A stretch of DNA of 64,000 bases. Origin: Agathobaculum butyriciproducens. GTDB taxonomy: Bacteria > Bacillota > Clostridia > Oscillospirales > Butyricicoccaceae. Where the stretch lies: positions 1-64,000 of the forward strand of contig QEKJ01000001.1 in the NCBI GenBank assembly GCA_003096535.1, in the 5' to 3' direction. Below, piece after piece: positions 31,230 through 40,189 of the stretch (position 1 is its first letter; each line of letters starts with the position of its first letter). The notes beneath the pieces are model-generated. The model made no database searches. It was not told the origin of the DNA and saw only the letters and a list, made by a program, of their open reading frames with translations. The translations under genes and the position numbers were made by a program.

Positions 31230-33863
31230 TTATTTCGCATCGTACCAGCTGTGCCCCGCCTTGGCCTCTGCCACCAGCGGAGCATCCATCCGGAATGCGT
31301 TCTCCATCTCCTCGGTGAGCAGACGCATGGCGGTTTCCTGCTCGTCCTTCGGTGCCTCGAGGATAAGTTCGTCGTGCACCTGGAGAATCAATCGGCTCTG
31401 CAGACCGTCTCTCAGCAGGCGGTCGCGGACACGCACCATTGCAATTTTGATAATGTCGGCGGCGGTGCCCTGAATCGGGGTATTCATCGCGACACGCTCA
31501 CCGAACGAGCGCATATTGAAGTTCTTGCTCTTCAGTTCGGGCAGCGCGCGGCGGCGGCCGAACAGGGTCGTAACGTAGCCCTGCTCCCTGCCGGTCTGCT
31601 TGATGTCCTCCATATATTTCTTCACGCCCGGATAGGTGTCAAGGTAGGTTTTGATAAACTCGCCCGCCTCTTTGCGCGTTACGCCGATGTCCTGCGCGAG
31701 CGAGAAATCCGAAATGCCGTACACGATGCCGAAGTTGACCGCCTTGCACGAGGAGCGCATCTGCGGCGTGACCTCCTCAAGCGGCACATGGTAGACCTTG
31801 GCAGCCGTCGCGGCGTGAATATCCTGCCCGTGCCGGAAGGCTTCGATCATGTGCTCGTCCTGCGAGATATGCGCGAGCACGCGCAGTTCAATCTGCGAAT
31901 AATCCGCGTCAATGAGGACGTGATTTTCGTCCGGTGCGACAAACATGCGGCGCAGTTCGCGGCCAAGCTCGGTGCGGACCGGAATATTCTGCAGGTTCGG
32001 GTCGGTCGAGGACAGGCGTCCGGTGGCGGTCACGGTCTGCTGAAAATGCGTGTGAATGCGTCCGTCCACCGGGCTGATGACCTTGAGAAGTCCCTCAACG
32101 TAAGTGCTTTTCAGCTTGGTCAGCTTGCGGTACTCGAGGATGCGCGGCACGATCGGGTGGTCCTCCGCGATACGCTCGAGCACCTCAACGTTGGTGGAAT
32201 AGCCGGTTTTTGTCTTTTTCGGAGCATGCAGGCCGAGTTTCTCGAACAGCACCTCACCCAGCTGCTTGGGACTGTTGATGTTGAACTCGCCGTCCGCGTC
32301 ATGATAAATCTGCTCGGTCAGGTCGCGGATACGCACGTCCAGCTTGTCACCGAAGGCACGCAGCTCGTCCGGCTCAACTGCACAGCCCGCCGCTTCCATC
32401 TCAGCCAGCACGCGCAGGAGCGGCAGCTCGATTTCATAGTACAGCTTTCTCATGCCGAACTGCTCAATCCGGTCAGCCGCCTCGGCGTAAATGGCGCGCA
32501 GCGCACCGACATGCTGCGCCACGGCCTTCTCGGTGTCCTCCTGACCGCCGAGGAGTGAAACCGCTGCCGGATCGTCCAGATCCAGCTCCGGCAGCTCGGC
32601 ATTGCAGTACGCAAGCGCAAGCCGCGGCAGGTCGTAGCCGGACTGGGTCGGGTCGAGCAGGTACGCCGCGATGGCGGTGTCAAACACGATGCCCTTCGGG
32701 TCCATACCGCGCTGCAGCAGTGCCCGCACGGTGGCCTTCGCGTCGTGCAGCACGAGCGACAGCGTGCCGTCGAACAGGCGGCACAGAATGTCGTTCCACG
32801 CGTCACCGAACGCCTCGGCGAACAGGATGTGCGCCGTGTCGCCGTCCAGCAGGCAAACTGCGCCTAAGGTTTCCGGCACGATGGCGTACACGCGGTCGCA
32901 GTCGGTCAGCGAATCCATTAAGTTGAACGCTTCGAGCACATTCTCCACTCGTTCTGTTTTCAGCTCCGGCAGACGCGGCGCGGACACGCTCTCGCCCGAA
33001 AGGTCAAACCGTTTGATGAAATTCTTGAACTCCAGCCGCGTCAGCAGGTCGTACAGCGCGGTCTCGTCGATGTCCTGCGCGGGCAGGTGCTCCACATCGA
33101 GGTCGAGCGGCACGTTGCGGTCGATGGTTGCGAGCCAGAAGCTGTCCTTCGCGGACTGCTCGCCGTTCTGCAGCTTGGTGCGGGCGCCCTTTTTGATGCG
33201 CTCGTCCTCGATATGCTCGTACACACCGTCGAGCGTGCCGAAGTCGTGCAGCAGCTGCATGGCGGTCTTTTCACCGATGCCGGGCACGCCCGGGATGTTG
33301 TCCGAGGAATCGCCCATGAGCGCCTTAAGGTCAATCAGGCGAATCGGGTCGAAGCCGTATTTCTCGCGGAAAGCGGCGGTGTCGTAGGTCTGATAGGTGG
33401 TCTGGCCCATGCGGGTGGAGACCAGCATGACGGTCGTGCCGCCGCCGACCAGCTGCAGGCTGTCGCGGTCACCGGTTACGACCACACAGGTGTCGCCGTG
33501 CTCGTCCGCGCGGCGGCTGATGGTGCCGAGCAGGTCATCCGCCTCGTAGCCCGCCTTTTCGCAGCGGACGATGCCCAGCGCATCGAGCACCTGCTTTGTC
33601 AGCGGCAGCTGTGCCGCCAGCTCATCCGGCATGCCCTTGCGGGTGGCCTTGTAGGTGTCGAATTTAAGGTGGCGGAAGGTCTTTTCCTTTACGTCAAAGC
33701 AGACGATGGTGCGGTCGGGCTGCTCCTCGTCCTGCAGTTTGAACAGCGTAGCCAGAAAGCCGTATACGGCGTTGGTAGGCAGTCCCTCGTGGTTGGTCAG
33801 CTGCCGGATACCGTAAAACGCGCGGTTGAGTATGCTGTTGCCGTCTATCACCATGATTTTCAT
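31230..33863 (-). CDS. polA: DNA polymerase I
   Basis: 877 aa; repair and Okazaki-fragment processing. 5' nuclease domain (1-290: VIDGNSILNRAFYG, GYEADDLLGT, GDSSDNIPGVPGIGEKTA), a degenerate 3'-5' exonuclease domain (about 310-460, no DxE at the Exo I position), and the polymerase domain (DADYSQIELRVLAHIS, CKAVNFGIVYGIS, LILQVHDELILE). Loss of proofreading residues is usual for several Firmicutes PolA. ATG 33863 has only a weak ribosome site (GAGGAAAATACAC). Confidence 0.97.
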   Translation of the reverse strand: MKIMVIDGNSILNRAFYGIRQLTNHEGLPTNAVYGFLATLFKLQDEEQPDRTIVCFDVKEKTFRHLKFDTYKATRKGMPDELAAQLPLTKQVLDALGIVRCEKAGYEADDLLGTISRRADEHGDTCVVVTGDRDSLQLVGGGTTVMLVSTRMGQTTYQTYDTAAFREKYGFDPIRLIDLKALMGDSSDNIPGVPGIGEKTAMQLLHDFGTLDGVYEHIEDERIKKGARTKLQNGEQSAKDSFWLATIDRNVPLDLDVEHLPAQDIDETALYDLLTRLEFKNFIKRFDLSGESVSAPRLPELKTERVENVLEAFNLMDSLTDCDRVYAIVPETLGAVCLLDGDTAHILFAEAFGDAWNDILCRLFDGTLSLVLHDAKATVRALLQRGMDPKGIVFDTAIAAYLLDPTQSGYDLPRLALAYCNAELPELDLDDPAAVSLLGGQEDTEKAVAQHVGALRAIYAEAADRIEQFGMRKLYYEIELPLLRVLAEMEAAGCAVEPDELRAFGDKLDVRIRDLTEQIYHDADGEFNINSPKQLGEVLFEKLGLHAPKKTKTGYSTNVEVLERIAEDHPIVPRILEYRKLTKLKSTYVEGLLKVISPVDGRIHTHFQQTVTATGRLSSTDPNLQNIPVRTELGRELRRMFVAPDENHVLIDADYSQIELRVLAHISQDEHMIEAFRHGQDIHAATAAKVYHVPLEEVTPQMRSSCKAVNFGIVYGISDFSLAQDIGVTRKEAGEFIKTYLDTYPGVKKYMEDIKQTGREQGYVTTLFGRRRALPELKSKNFNMRSFGERVAMNTPIQGTAADIIKIAMVRVRDRLLRDGLQSRLILQVHDELILEAPKDEQETAMRLLTEEMENAFRMDAPLVAEAKAGHSWYDAK

Positions 33864-33915
33864 GTGTATTTTCCTCGCTCATTGATACATTATATATAGT
33901 ATACCACATTTTCGT

Positions 33916-34608
33916 TTATCCTGCCACTGCTTCAAGCGCCATCCGCATCGCGCCGATGAGCGCCAGATGGGCGGGATAGTAAATATAGAAAAAGTGCTTC
34001 ATCTTCCATTTGCCGCGCTCGTTTCCGAGCAGGAGGAGCGGAAAGATCGCCAGTACGCAAAAGCGCTGCACGCCGCCCATCACACCGGCAAGCACCAGCA
34101 GACCGACCGCAAAGCCGAGCCGCTCGCCGATGACCGGCGAAATGCCGGCAAACACACGCTCCCAGAATAGCCGCCCGATTTCCGCGTACAGCGGCAGCAG
34201 CACACCCGCAAAGCCGTAATCAATGGGAACCGTCCGACACAGCAGGTAAAATACGGCGGCAAGCGCGGCTGTCAATGCCAGAAAGCGCAGTTTTCCGCTG
34301 CTTTTCCACGCCTCGACTCCGTACAGCAGCAGAATGGACAGGCTCAGCGTGATGAGCGCGTTGCCGTAAAAGCCGCCGAACGGCAGAAACGCGATAACGC
34401 ACACTGCGCCGCACGCGAACACGCTGCCGAAGTAGCGGGCTTTGTTCCGCGTATAACGGCAGCCCTCTGCAATGCAGTAGGAGAACAGCGGAAACGCCAA
34501 CCGTCCGATCACGCGCAGCCACACCGCCTGCGGAAAAAATGCCGCGCCGATGTGGTCAATCGTCATGCACACCATGGCGAGAATCTTCAGTTGGTTCTTG
34601 GTCAGCAA
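33916..34608 (-). CDS. TraX-family membrane protein
   Basis: 230 aa, about seven helices. LKILAMVCMTIDHIGAAFFP (about 8-27), RVIGRLAFPLFSYCIAEG and the C-terminal KHFFYIYYPAHLALIGAMR are the TraX family hallmarks. TraX acetylates F-pilin; chromosomal Clostridia members are of unknown function and probably membrane acyltransferases. Monocistronic, divergent in role from polA. Confidence 0.9.
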   Translation of the reverse strand: MLTKNQLKILAMVCMTIDHIGAAFFPQAVWLRVIGRLAFPLFSYCIAEGCRYTRNKARYFGSVFACGAVCVIAFLPFGGFYGNALITLSLSILLLYGVEAWKSSGKLRFLALTAALAAVFYLLCRTVPIDYGFAGVLLPLYAEIGRLFWERVFAGISPVIGERLGFAVGLLVLAGVMGGVQRFCVLAIFPLLLLGNERGKWKMKHFFYIYYPAHLALIGAMRMALEAVAG

Positions 34609-34714
34609 TCACACCGGCCTCCCCTGTTTGAATCTTATTTCATTATAACACGCCTGCCCGCCAAGGCAAAGAAAAAACCATTGCCGCAGGGCACAGCATA
34701 CCGTTCCGCAGACA

Positions 34715-34746
34715 TAAAAAACCGCCCCGCAAAGCGGGACGGTTTT
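34715..34746 (-). terminator. Terminator of the feo operon
   Basis: AAAACCGTCCCGC/GCGGGGCGGTTTTTT on the minus strand with a short loop, 10 bp after the last gene. Confidence 0.88.
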
Positions 34747-34755
34747 CGAGAGGTG

Positions 34756-34914
34756 TTATTTCTTCTTTTGCGGAGGCGTGCTATGATGACAGCTGCCGCC
34801 GCAGTGGGCGCAGTCGCCGCTGCAGCCGACGGACTTCTTGACGAAGACCGAACGGACCGCGAAGAACACGACAGCCACTACGATCAATGCCAGAATGATA
34901 TCACCAATACTCAT
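34756..34914 (-). CDS. FeoB-associated Cys-rich membrane protein, 52 aa
   Basis: A small protein with one N-terminal membrane helix (ILALIVVAVVFFAVRSVF, about 7-24) and a Cys/His cluster, CSGDCAHCGGSCHH (about 31-44), then Lys-rich end. This matches the FeoB-associated Cys-rich family. Its ATG is 32 bp after the feoB stop. Probably assists or regulates Fe(II) transfer (family inference). Confidence 0.9.
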   Translation of the reverse strand: MSIGDIILALIVVAVVFFAVRSVFVKKSVGCSGDCAHCGGSCHHSTPPQKKK

Positions 34915-34945
34915 GGTTAAAGCCTCTTTTCAAATCCGAAAGAAA

Positions 34946-37459
34946 TCAGTTGGCGTCAACGCTCATGCGGCGCAGACCCTCGGTGGAGTCAGCCTTGGCC
35001 GGCTTGCGGAACAGCAGGAAGATGATCAGCGCGATGAACGCGATGGCAACGACCGTGCCGACACCGAAGGTCAGCTCGCCGGTGATCAGACCGCCGATCT
35101 GATAGATGATGGTGGATACAACGTAAGCGTAAACGCACATATAGCCGATGGCCAGTGCAGTCCACTTGCCGTTGTTCATCTCACGCTTGATGGCGCCCAT
35201 TGCAGCGAAGCACGGCGCACACAGCAGGTTGAATGCCATGAAGGCATACGCGCCGACCTGCGTAAAGTCCGCAGCCAGCTCGCCCCAGATCTCGGAGCCG
35301 TCCTCGGCAACCTCGCCGACGAAGTGATACAGCTGACCGAAGGTAGCAACAACGTTCTCCTTTGCAACCAGACCAGAGATGGCGGCAACAGTGGATTTCC
35401 ATGTGCCGAAGCCCGGCAGCGTGAAGATCGGAGCGATAACAGAGCCGATACGCGCCATGATGGAGTTGTCAATATCGGATACTGCGCAGAACGCGCCGCC
35501 TTCCCAGCCGTAGCCGAGGGTGAACCACATAAAGATGGTGGACAGCAGGATAACGGTGCCTGCCTTCTTGATGAAGGAGGAGCCGCGCTCCCACATGGAG
35601 CGGAATACGTTGCCGGCGGTCGGAACGTGATAGCTCGGCAGCTCCATGACGAACGGAGCCGGGTCGCCGGTGAAGATCTTGAACTTCTTGAGCATGATGC
35701 CCGAGATGATGATGGACAGCACGCCCAGAACATAAGCAGAGAATGCGATGGTGCCGGAGCCGCCAAAGAACGCGCCTGCGAACATTGCGATGATCGGCAG
35801 CTTAGCGCCGCACGGTACGAAGCAGGTGGTCATGATGGTCATGCGGCGGTCGCGCTCCTGCTCGATGGTACGGGAAGCCATGACAGCCGGTACGCCGCAG
35901 CCGGAGCCGATCAGCATCGGGATAAAGGACTTGCCCGAAAGACCGAACTTGCGGAAGATACGGTCCATGATGAATGCAACACGCGCCATGTAGCCGCAGT
36001 CCTCGAGGATCGCGAGGAAGAAGAACAGGATGAGCATCTGCGGAACGAAGCCCAGCACCGCGCCGACACCGGCAACGATACCGTCCATTACCAGGCTGTA
36101 AACCCAGCCGTCCTCGTTAACGCCCATGGAGTGGAACAGCTTCTCCAGCAGCACCGGGATACCCGGAACCCAAACACCGAAGTCAGCCGGGTCCGGCTCC
36201 GCAGCGGTCATGGTTTCCTCGAAGGTTGCGAGGTTAACGTCCTCGGTGGTAACTTCACCGGAGTCCTCGTCCTCGAACTCGGCAGTGCCGACAACCGATG
36301 CGGCAGCCGGGTCCGCCTCGATGGCAGCAGCTGCGTCAGCGATAGCGGTTTCGTCAGCCTCTTCGGCCTCGAGCTGCTCGGTCAGAGCAGAGGTGTCGAT
36401 GCCAGCCTCGTCGGCAGCCTCGAGCCATGCGTCGCGGCGGGTGATCTGGTCGTCATACTCGGCGGTTGCTTCCTCATAGTCGGCAGCGCCGATGGTGAAC
36501 AGATGCCAGCCTTCGCCGAACACGCCGTCGTTTGCCCAGTCGGTGAAGATGCCGCCCGCGGTGGATACGGAAACGTAGTAGACCAGCCACATGATCAGTG
36601 CGAAGATCGGCAGAGCGAGGATTCGGTTGGTAACGATGTGGTCGATCTTATCCGAGGTGGACAGACCGGTCTTTTTCTTCTTTACGCAGTCCTTGACCAG
36701 CTTTCCGATGTACTGATAGCGCGCATCGGTAATAATGGACTCGGCGTCGTCGTCGAGCTCCTCCTCAACAGCGGTGATGAGCTTCTCGATCTTGTCCTGC
36801 ACGTCCTTGCCGAGGGTGAAGCGCGCCTGCACCTTGCTGTCGCGCTCGAACAGCTTGACAGCGAACCAGCGGCGCTGCGCCGGCTCGGTAACATCCGCGA
36901 TCAGCTTCTCGATCTCGGTGACAGCGTTCTCGATGGTACCCTCGAACGCACGCTTTGCGGGTGCATTGCCTGCCTTTGCCGCCTTCTTGGCAGCCTCAAC
37001 CAGCTCCCTGGTGCCCTCGCCCTTGATGGCTGCGGTCTCAACGACCGGCACGCCGAGTTCCTGAGACAGCTTCTTTACGTCGATCACGTCGCCACGCTTC
37101 TTGACGATATCCATCATGTTCAGCGCGATAACGACCGGAATGCCCATCTCGAGCAGCTGGGTGGTCAGGTACAGGTTGCGCTCGATGTTGGAAGCGTCCA
37201 CCAGGTTCATGATGGCCTGCGGCTTCTCGTTTACGAGGTAATCACGTGCAACGACCTCCTCCAGCGTGTACGGAGAGAGGGAGTAGATACCCGGCAGGTC
37301 GGTGATCAGGACTTCCTTGTCGCCCTTGAACTTGCCTTCCTTCTTTTCCACGGTAACACCCGGCCAGTTGCCGACATACTGGGTCGCACCGGTCAGATCG
37401 TTAAACATCGTGGTCTTGCCGCAGTTCGGGTTGCCGGCAAGTGCCAAACGAATTGACAT
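34946..37459 (-). CDS. feoB: Ferrous iron transporter FeoB with an acidic loop insertion
   Basis: 837 aa. N-terminal G domain (GNPNCGKTT 9-17, DLPGIYSL, NMMD), helical GDI region, then the membrane part with the Gate motifs SGCGVPAVMASRTI and CFVPCGAKLP. Between the first and second membrane helices (about 325-428) lies an extra stretch of about 100 residues rich in Glu, Asp and Ala (QLEAEEADETAIADAAAA), predicted to face outside. GGGAAAAAT precedes the ATG. Confidence 0.96.
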   Translation of the reverse strand: MSIRLALAGNPNCGKTTMFNDLTGATQYVGNWPGVTVEKKEGKFKGDKEVLITDLPGIYSLSPYTLEEVVARDYLVNEKPQAIMNLVDASNIERNLYLTTQLLEMGIPVVIALNMMDIVKKRGDVIDVKKLSQELGVPVVETAAIKGEGTRELVEAAKKAAKAGNAPAKRAFEGTIENAVTEIEKLIADVTEPAQRRWFAVKLFERDSKVQARFTLGKDVQDKIEKLITAVEEELDDDAESIITDARYQYIGKLVKDCVKKKKTGLSTSDKIDHIVTNRILALPIFALIMWLVYYVSVSTAGGIFTDWANDGVFGEGWHLFTIGAADYEEATAEYDDQITRRDAWLEAADEAGIDTSALTEQLEAEEADETAIADAAAAIEADPAAASVVGTAEFEDEDSGEVTTEDVNLATFEETMTAAEPDPADFGVWVPGIPVLLEKLFHSMGVNEDGWVYSLVMDGIVAGVGAVLGFVPQMLILFFFLAILEDCGYMARVAFIMDRIFRKFGLSGKSFIPMLIGSGCGVPAVMASRTIEQERDRRMTIMTTCFVPCGAKLPIIAMFAGAFFGGSGTIAFSAYVLGVLSIIISGIMLKKFKIFTGDPAPFVMELPSYHVPTAGNVFRSMWERGSSFIKKAGTVILLSTIFMWFTLGYGWEGGAFCAVSDIDNSIMARIGSVIAPIFTLPGFGTWKSTVAAISGLVAKENVVATFGQLYHFVGEVAEDGSEIWGELAADFTQVGAYAFMAFNLLCAPCFAAMGAIKREMNNGKWTALAIGYMCVYAYVVSTIIYQIGGLITGELTFGVGTVVAIAFIALIIFLLFRKPAKADSTEGLRRMSVDAN

Positions 37460-37534
37460 ATTTTTCCCCTTTCTTGGAATTAGCGGATGCTAATCCCTAT
37501 GTAAAAAAAATTTAACGAATTTTCGTCTGCCGCA

Positions 37535-37685
37535 AAGCGATATCCGCGCTTCGTGCGAAGCACGCATAAAATCGGATTTGCAGCGCAAATCCATAAATTC
37601 CGGGAGCATGTATCACGGAATTTATACAAGGGACGAAAAAATGTGCCCAAAGGGCGCGGTTTTTCGTCAGCCCTCGATTGAAACC
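37535..37685 (+). repeat. Partial R3-type repeat between feoA and feoB
   Basis: The 240-bp feoA-feoB gap holds CGGATTTGCAGCGCAAATCC, the R3 hallmark GGGAGCATGTATC and hairpin modules GCTTCGTGCGAAGC and TTGAAACCGTGGTTTCAA. No gene is present. Confidence 0.6.
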
Positions 37686-37701
37686 GTGGTTTCAATCGAA
37701 A

Positions 37702-37923
37702 TCAGTCAACCTGAATCATCTCAGCGTCTGCCTTGCGAAGCGACAGCTCGTAGCCGCGCACGGTGATCTCGACCGGATCGCCCAGCGGCGCTACCTTGCG
37801 GACATAGATCTCCGCACCGCGAGTGATGCCCATATCCATGATGCGGCGGCGGGTTGCACCCTCGCCCTCAATCTTGCGGACGGTTACGGTGGCGCCGACC
37901 GGCGTGTGTCTCAGATTGCTCAT
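37702..37923 (-). CDS. feoA: FeoA-domain protein (second copy)
   Basis: 73 aa, SH3-like FeoA fold: LRHTPVGATVTVRKIEGEG, RRIMDMGITRGAEIYVRKVAPLGDP and VEITVRGYELSLRKADAEMI. ATG 37923 follows AGGGGGCAAACGCAA. It lies between the first feoA gene and feoB. FeoA proteins modulate FeoB. Confidence 0.94.
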   Translation of the reverse strand: MSNLRHTPVGATVTVRKIEGEGATRRRIMDMGITRGAEIYVRKVAPLGDPVEITVRGYELSLRKADAEMIQVD

Positions 37924-37944
37924 TTGCGTTTGCCCCCTTTGCAA

Positions 37945-38154
37945 TTAAACCATAATGCGCGAAGCCATCTGCTCGGAGATTGCGACGCGCGCATCCTTCA
38001 CGTTTACGATCACGTTGCCTGCCAGAGAGGACACAACCGTTACCTTTGCACCCTCGACAAAGCCGAGATTCTGCAGGAACTTTCTCGTCTGGTCTTTTCC
38101 TCGAATGGACTTTACCGTGGTTTCAACCCCCGTATCCATCAATGTAAGCGGCAT
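37945..38154 (-). CDS. feoA: FeoA-domain protein (first copy)
   Basis: 69 aa: MDTGVETTVKSIRGKDQTRKFLQNLGFVEGAKVTVVSSLAGN then VIVNVKDARVAISEQMASRIMV. ATG 38154 follows AAGGAGAGGGTTACCATT; a longer frame to 38238 runs through the operator region and is not used. First gene of the feo operon. Confidence 0.94.
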   Translation of the reverse strand: MPLTLMDTGVETTVKSIRGKDQTRKFLQNLGFVEGAKVTVVSSLAGNVIVNVKDARVAISEQMASRIMV

Positions 38155-38209
38155 AATGGTAACCCTCTCCTTTTCTGTAATCTCTGCGTGAAAAAAGTGT
38201 TTTTGTATC

Positions 38210-38353
38210 GGGTTAGAACCCTCTAACCCATTTATCATTTGAAGTTTACACCAGCTAACCTTTTGTTGTCAAGACAGAAAAAAAAGTTTGTCGAAGCTAA
38301 CCAATCTGTACAGAGTTTGCCGCGGCTAATTGTGCAGTATGCTGTTACTAACC
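38210..38353 (-). promoter_or_regulatory. feo promoter with five repeated operator sites
   Basis: The minus-strand promoter TTGACA (38272-38267) and TAAACT (38248-38243) has 18 bp. Copies of RGTWWG-N6-CTAAYY occur at 38211-38228 (perfect dyad GGTTAG/CTAACC), 38243-38260 (in the promoter), 38285-38302, 38314-38331 and 38336-38353. Gene content points to an iron-responsive repressor, probably DtxR/IdeR-like. Confidence 0.72.
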
Positions 38354-38378
38354 GTGGGCATCCTGCAGACAGGAGGAA

Positions 38379-38410
38379 GCCCGCGGTCATTGTTCCGGAT
38401 GACCGCGGGC
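38379..38410 (-). terminator. Hairpin at the end of the DUF3793-flavodoxin unit
   Basis: GCCCGCGGTCAT and its perfect complement with an 8-nt loop. The tail is only moderately T-rich (TTCCTCC), so termination strength is uncertain. Bases 38411-38571 hold no gene. Confidence 0.55.
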
Positions 38411-38571
38411 TCATGTTATGTTTTGACATACCGGGCAGTATGCCATGGGGTTTCCCCCGGGACAAGAAAGGATATTTGTATCATAACCGGTACCGTCGTA
38501 TCGGTTACGACCGTAAGAAATTGTTTCGGCGCTGCGCGCAGGTATGCACACGCCGCAAGAGAAAATCTAAT

Positions 38572-39003
38572 TTAGAATGCTGCGAAGCCCTTGCCGAACT
38601 CCTTGCACTTTGCGATGCCGTCGTCGTCCGGGGTTTCGTTGAGGATGAGGCCCTCATCGGTGTAGATGACAGCGTTTGCGTCGTTGGTACGCTGTACCCA
38701 GTCGCGCATCCACTGGCCATCGCCCCAGCCGTAGGAGCCGAACAGTGCAACCTTCAGGCCGGAAATCTTGCTCTCCAGCTCGGTGAAGAACGGGTCGAAC
38801 TCGGTCTCCTCGAGAACCTCGGCACCCATAGCCGGGCAGCCGAGAGCGATCTTTGCGTACTTAACAGCGTCAGCCGGGGTGGTGTCCGCAACGTTCAGTA
38901 CGTCAACTTCCATGCCGCCCTCGCGGATGCCGTCTGCAATTGCGTTTGCCATCTGCTCGGTGTTGCCGGTCTGGCTCCAGAAAATAACTGCTGCTTTGCT
39001 CAT
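38572..39003 (-). CDS. Flavodoxin
   Basis: 143 aa. FMN phosphate loop FWSQTGNTEQMANAIADG (about 8-25), YAKIALGCPAMGAEVLEETEF (about 57-77) and FGSYGWGDGQWMRDW (about 92-106). ATG 39003 follows AAGGAGCAAAATTATC. The gene follows DUF3793 behind iron-type operators, fitting replacement of ferredoxin under iron limitation (inference). Confidence 0.93.
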   Translation of the reverse strand: MSKAAVIFWSQTGNTEQMANAIADGIREGGMEVDVLNVADTTPADAVKYAKIALGCPAMGAEVLEETEFDPFFTELESKISGLKVALFGSYGWGDGQWMRDWVQRTNDANAVIYTDEGLILNETPDDDGIAKCKEFGKGFAAF

Positions 39004-39059
39004 GATAATTTTGCTCCTTCGCATGTATTGTTCTATATTTGTAGTTCTATCGAGTTATG

Positions 39060-39620
39060 CTATGCTGCAAACACTTCGAGAAGGGTTTCGCCCTTGTCAA
39101 CGCGTCTGGTCACGGCGTGGCATACCCGCGATAGGCGGTCAAACAGCCGGGATGCCGCTTCGGCATCGCCGTACACCTTCCAGAGACCGCTTAATTTGCA
39201 GCCCTTTCCGGCGTATCGAATAAAGCCCACAACGTCCTCGATCGGGTATCCGAGGAACAGTCCGATCTCGTGCGGAAAGTCCTTGGACATGGCGATGCGG
39301 CGCTTGAGATTGCGCAGCAGTACGTCGAGCGGCTGACCGACCGGGTACGCAAAGTGCCGGAGCACATGCTGCACCTGCGGGTCCGCCATGCGGCGTTCAA
39401 GCTGCGGCTTGCTGTATACCAGTAAGAGGAAGCGTGCGCTGCAGGCGCAGACGATCTCGAAGTGAATTTCTCGCGCTGAGAACGCATCGCGGTATTCCTT
39501 TAATCGCTGCGGCAGATCGGGATATAAATTCCGGTCGCACGACACCAGACTTGCCGGTTTGATGCCCGCCAGTGTCGGCGAGCAGTAGGTCGCTAAAAGT
39601 CGATCCAAGCCATTTTGCAT
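39060..39620 (-). CDS. DUF3793 family protein
   Basis: 186 aa soluble protein. It starts MQNGLDRLLATYCSPTLAGIKPASLVSC; central FEIVCACSARFLLLVYSKPQL and the Cys/His-poor C-terminal FLGYPIEDVVGFIRYAGKGCKLSGLWKVYGD are DUF3793 features. The family is commonly beside feo and flavodoxin genes in Clostridia. ATG follows GGGAGGTGCATCAGCA. Function unknown; likely part of an iron-limitation response. Confidence 0.85.
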   Translation of the reverse strand: MQNGLDRLLATYCSPTLAGIKPASLVSCDRNLYPDLPQRLKEYRDAFSAREIHFEIVCACSARFLLLVYSKPQLERRMADPQVQHVLRHFAYPVGQPLDVLLRNLKRRIAMSKDFPHEIGLFLGYPIEDVVGFIRYAGKGCKLSGLWKVYGDAEAASRLFDRLSRVCHAVTRRVDKGETLLEVFAA

Positions 39621-39994
39621 TGCTGATGCACCTCCCGTTTACAGTATTTCCGGTCTGCACATTTGGTATGCGTTTTTCCCGAACAGCGCGGCTGCGGTTA
39701 GCCATTCAGCCGCGCAGGCCCTGAGGCAATACCGCACAATTAAAGCTGCGGTGTTTTGCGGGTCTTTTGTGCCCTGATTTCGTTGTGATTTTTTGCAATA
39801 CGTCAAGTATTGCTGCAAAACCACGCCTCATCAGTGCGCAAAATCCGCCGCAAACCGCTCTTGTTCAATTATGCGGTATTGCCTATACGGTTTTGTTCGG
39901 AATGATGCGCAAAATACAGAGGAAGCTGTTTCTTTTATAACTTTTCAGCACGTTCCCGTTCCGTGAGGAAGCGTGCCGGTCAACGGGGCGTATC

Positions 39995-40105
39995 AGTAAG
40001 CCTCGGCTAACCATGTATATAAGTTAGCATATCCTAACCAATATGTCAAGCACTTTTTCGCGAGAAATTTTCGGCTGAATTCCGGGTGGTTAGGTTTTGC
40101 TAACT
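39995..40105 (-). promoter_or_regulatory. Promoter with three operator sites for the DUF3793-flavodoxin unit
   Basis: Minus-strand TTGACA (40049-40044) and TAACTT (40026-40021), 17 bp. Sites of the feo motif: 39995-40012, 40022-40039 (inside the promoter) and 40088-40105. Between this promoter and the DUF3793 start lie about 400 nt (39621-40020) with no gene, a long leader that includes the hairpin GCAATAC/GTATTGC. Confidence 0.68.
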
Positions 40106-40189
40106 ATACCGTTCGGATAGACGTTTTCTCAGCGTGAGAATGGGCGTTTTTGCTGCCTTTTCGGGCGGGAAAATTTTTTCGGGATTTCC

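Noticed and set aside
31173-32558. 461-aa open frame on the plus strand
   Set aside because: Antisense to polA and begins inside an intergenic repeat.
34838-37456. 872-aa open frame on the plus strand
   Set aside because: Lies wholly antisense to feoB. GC-rich codon use in feoB keeps the opposite frame open; no ribosome site or recognisable domain.
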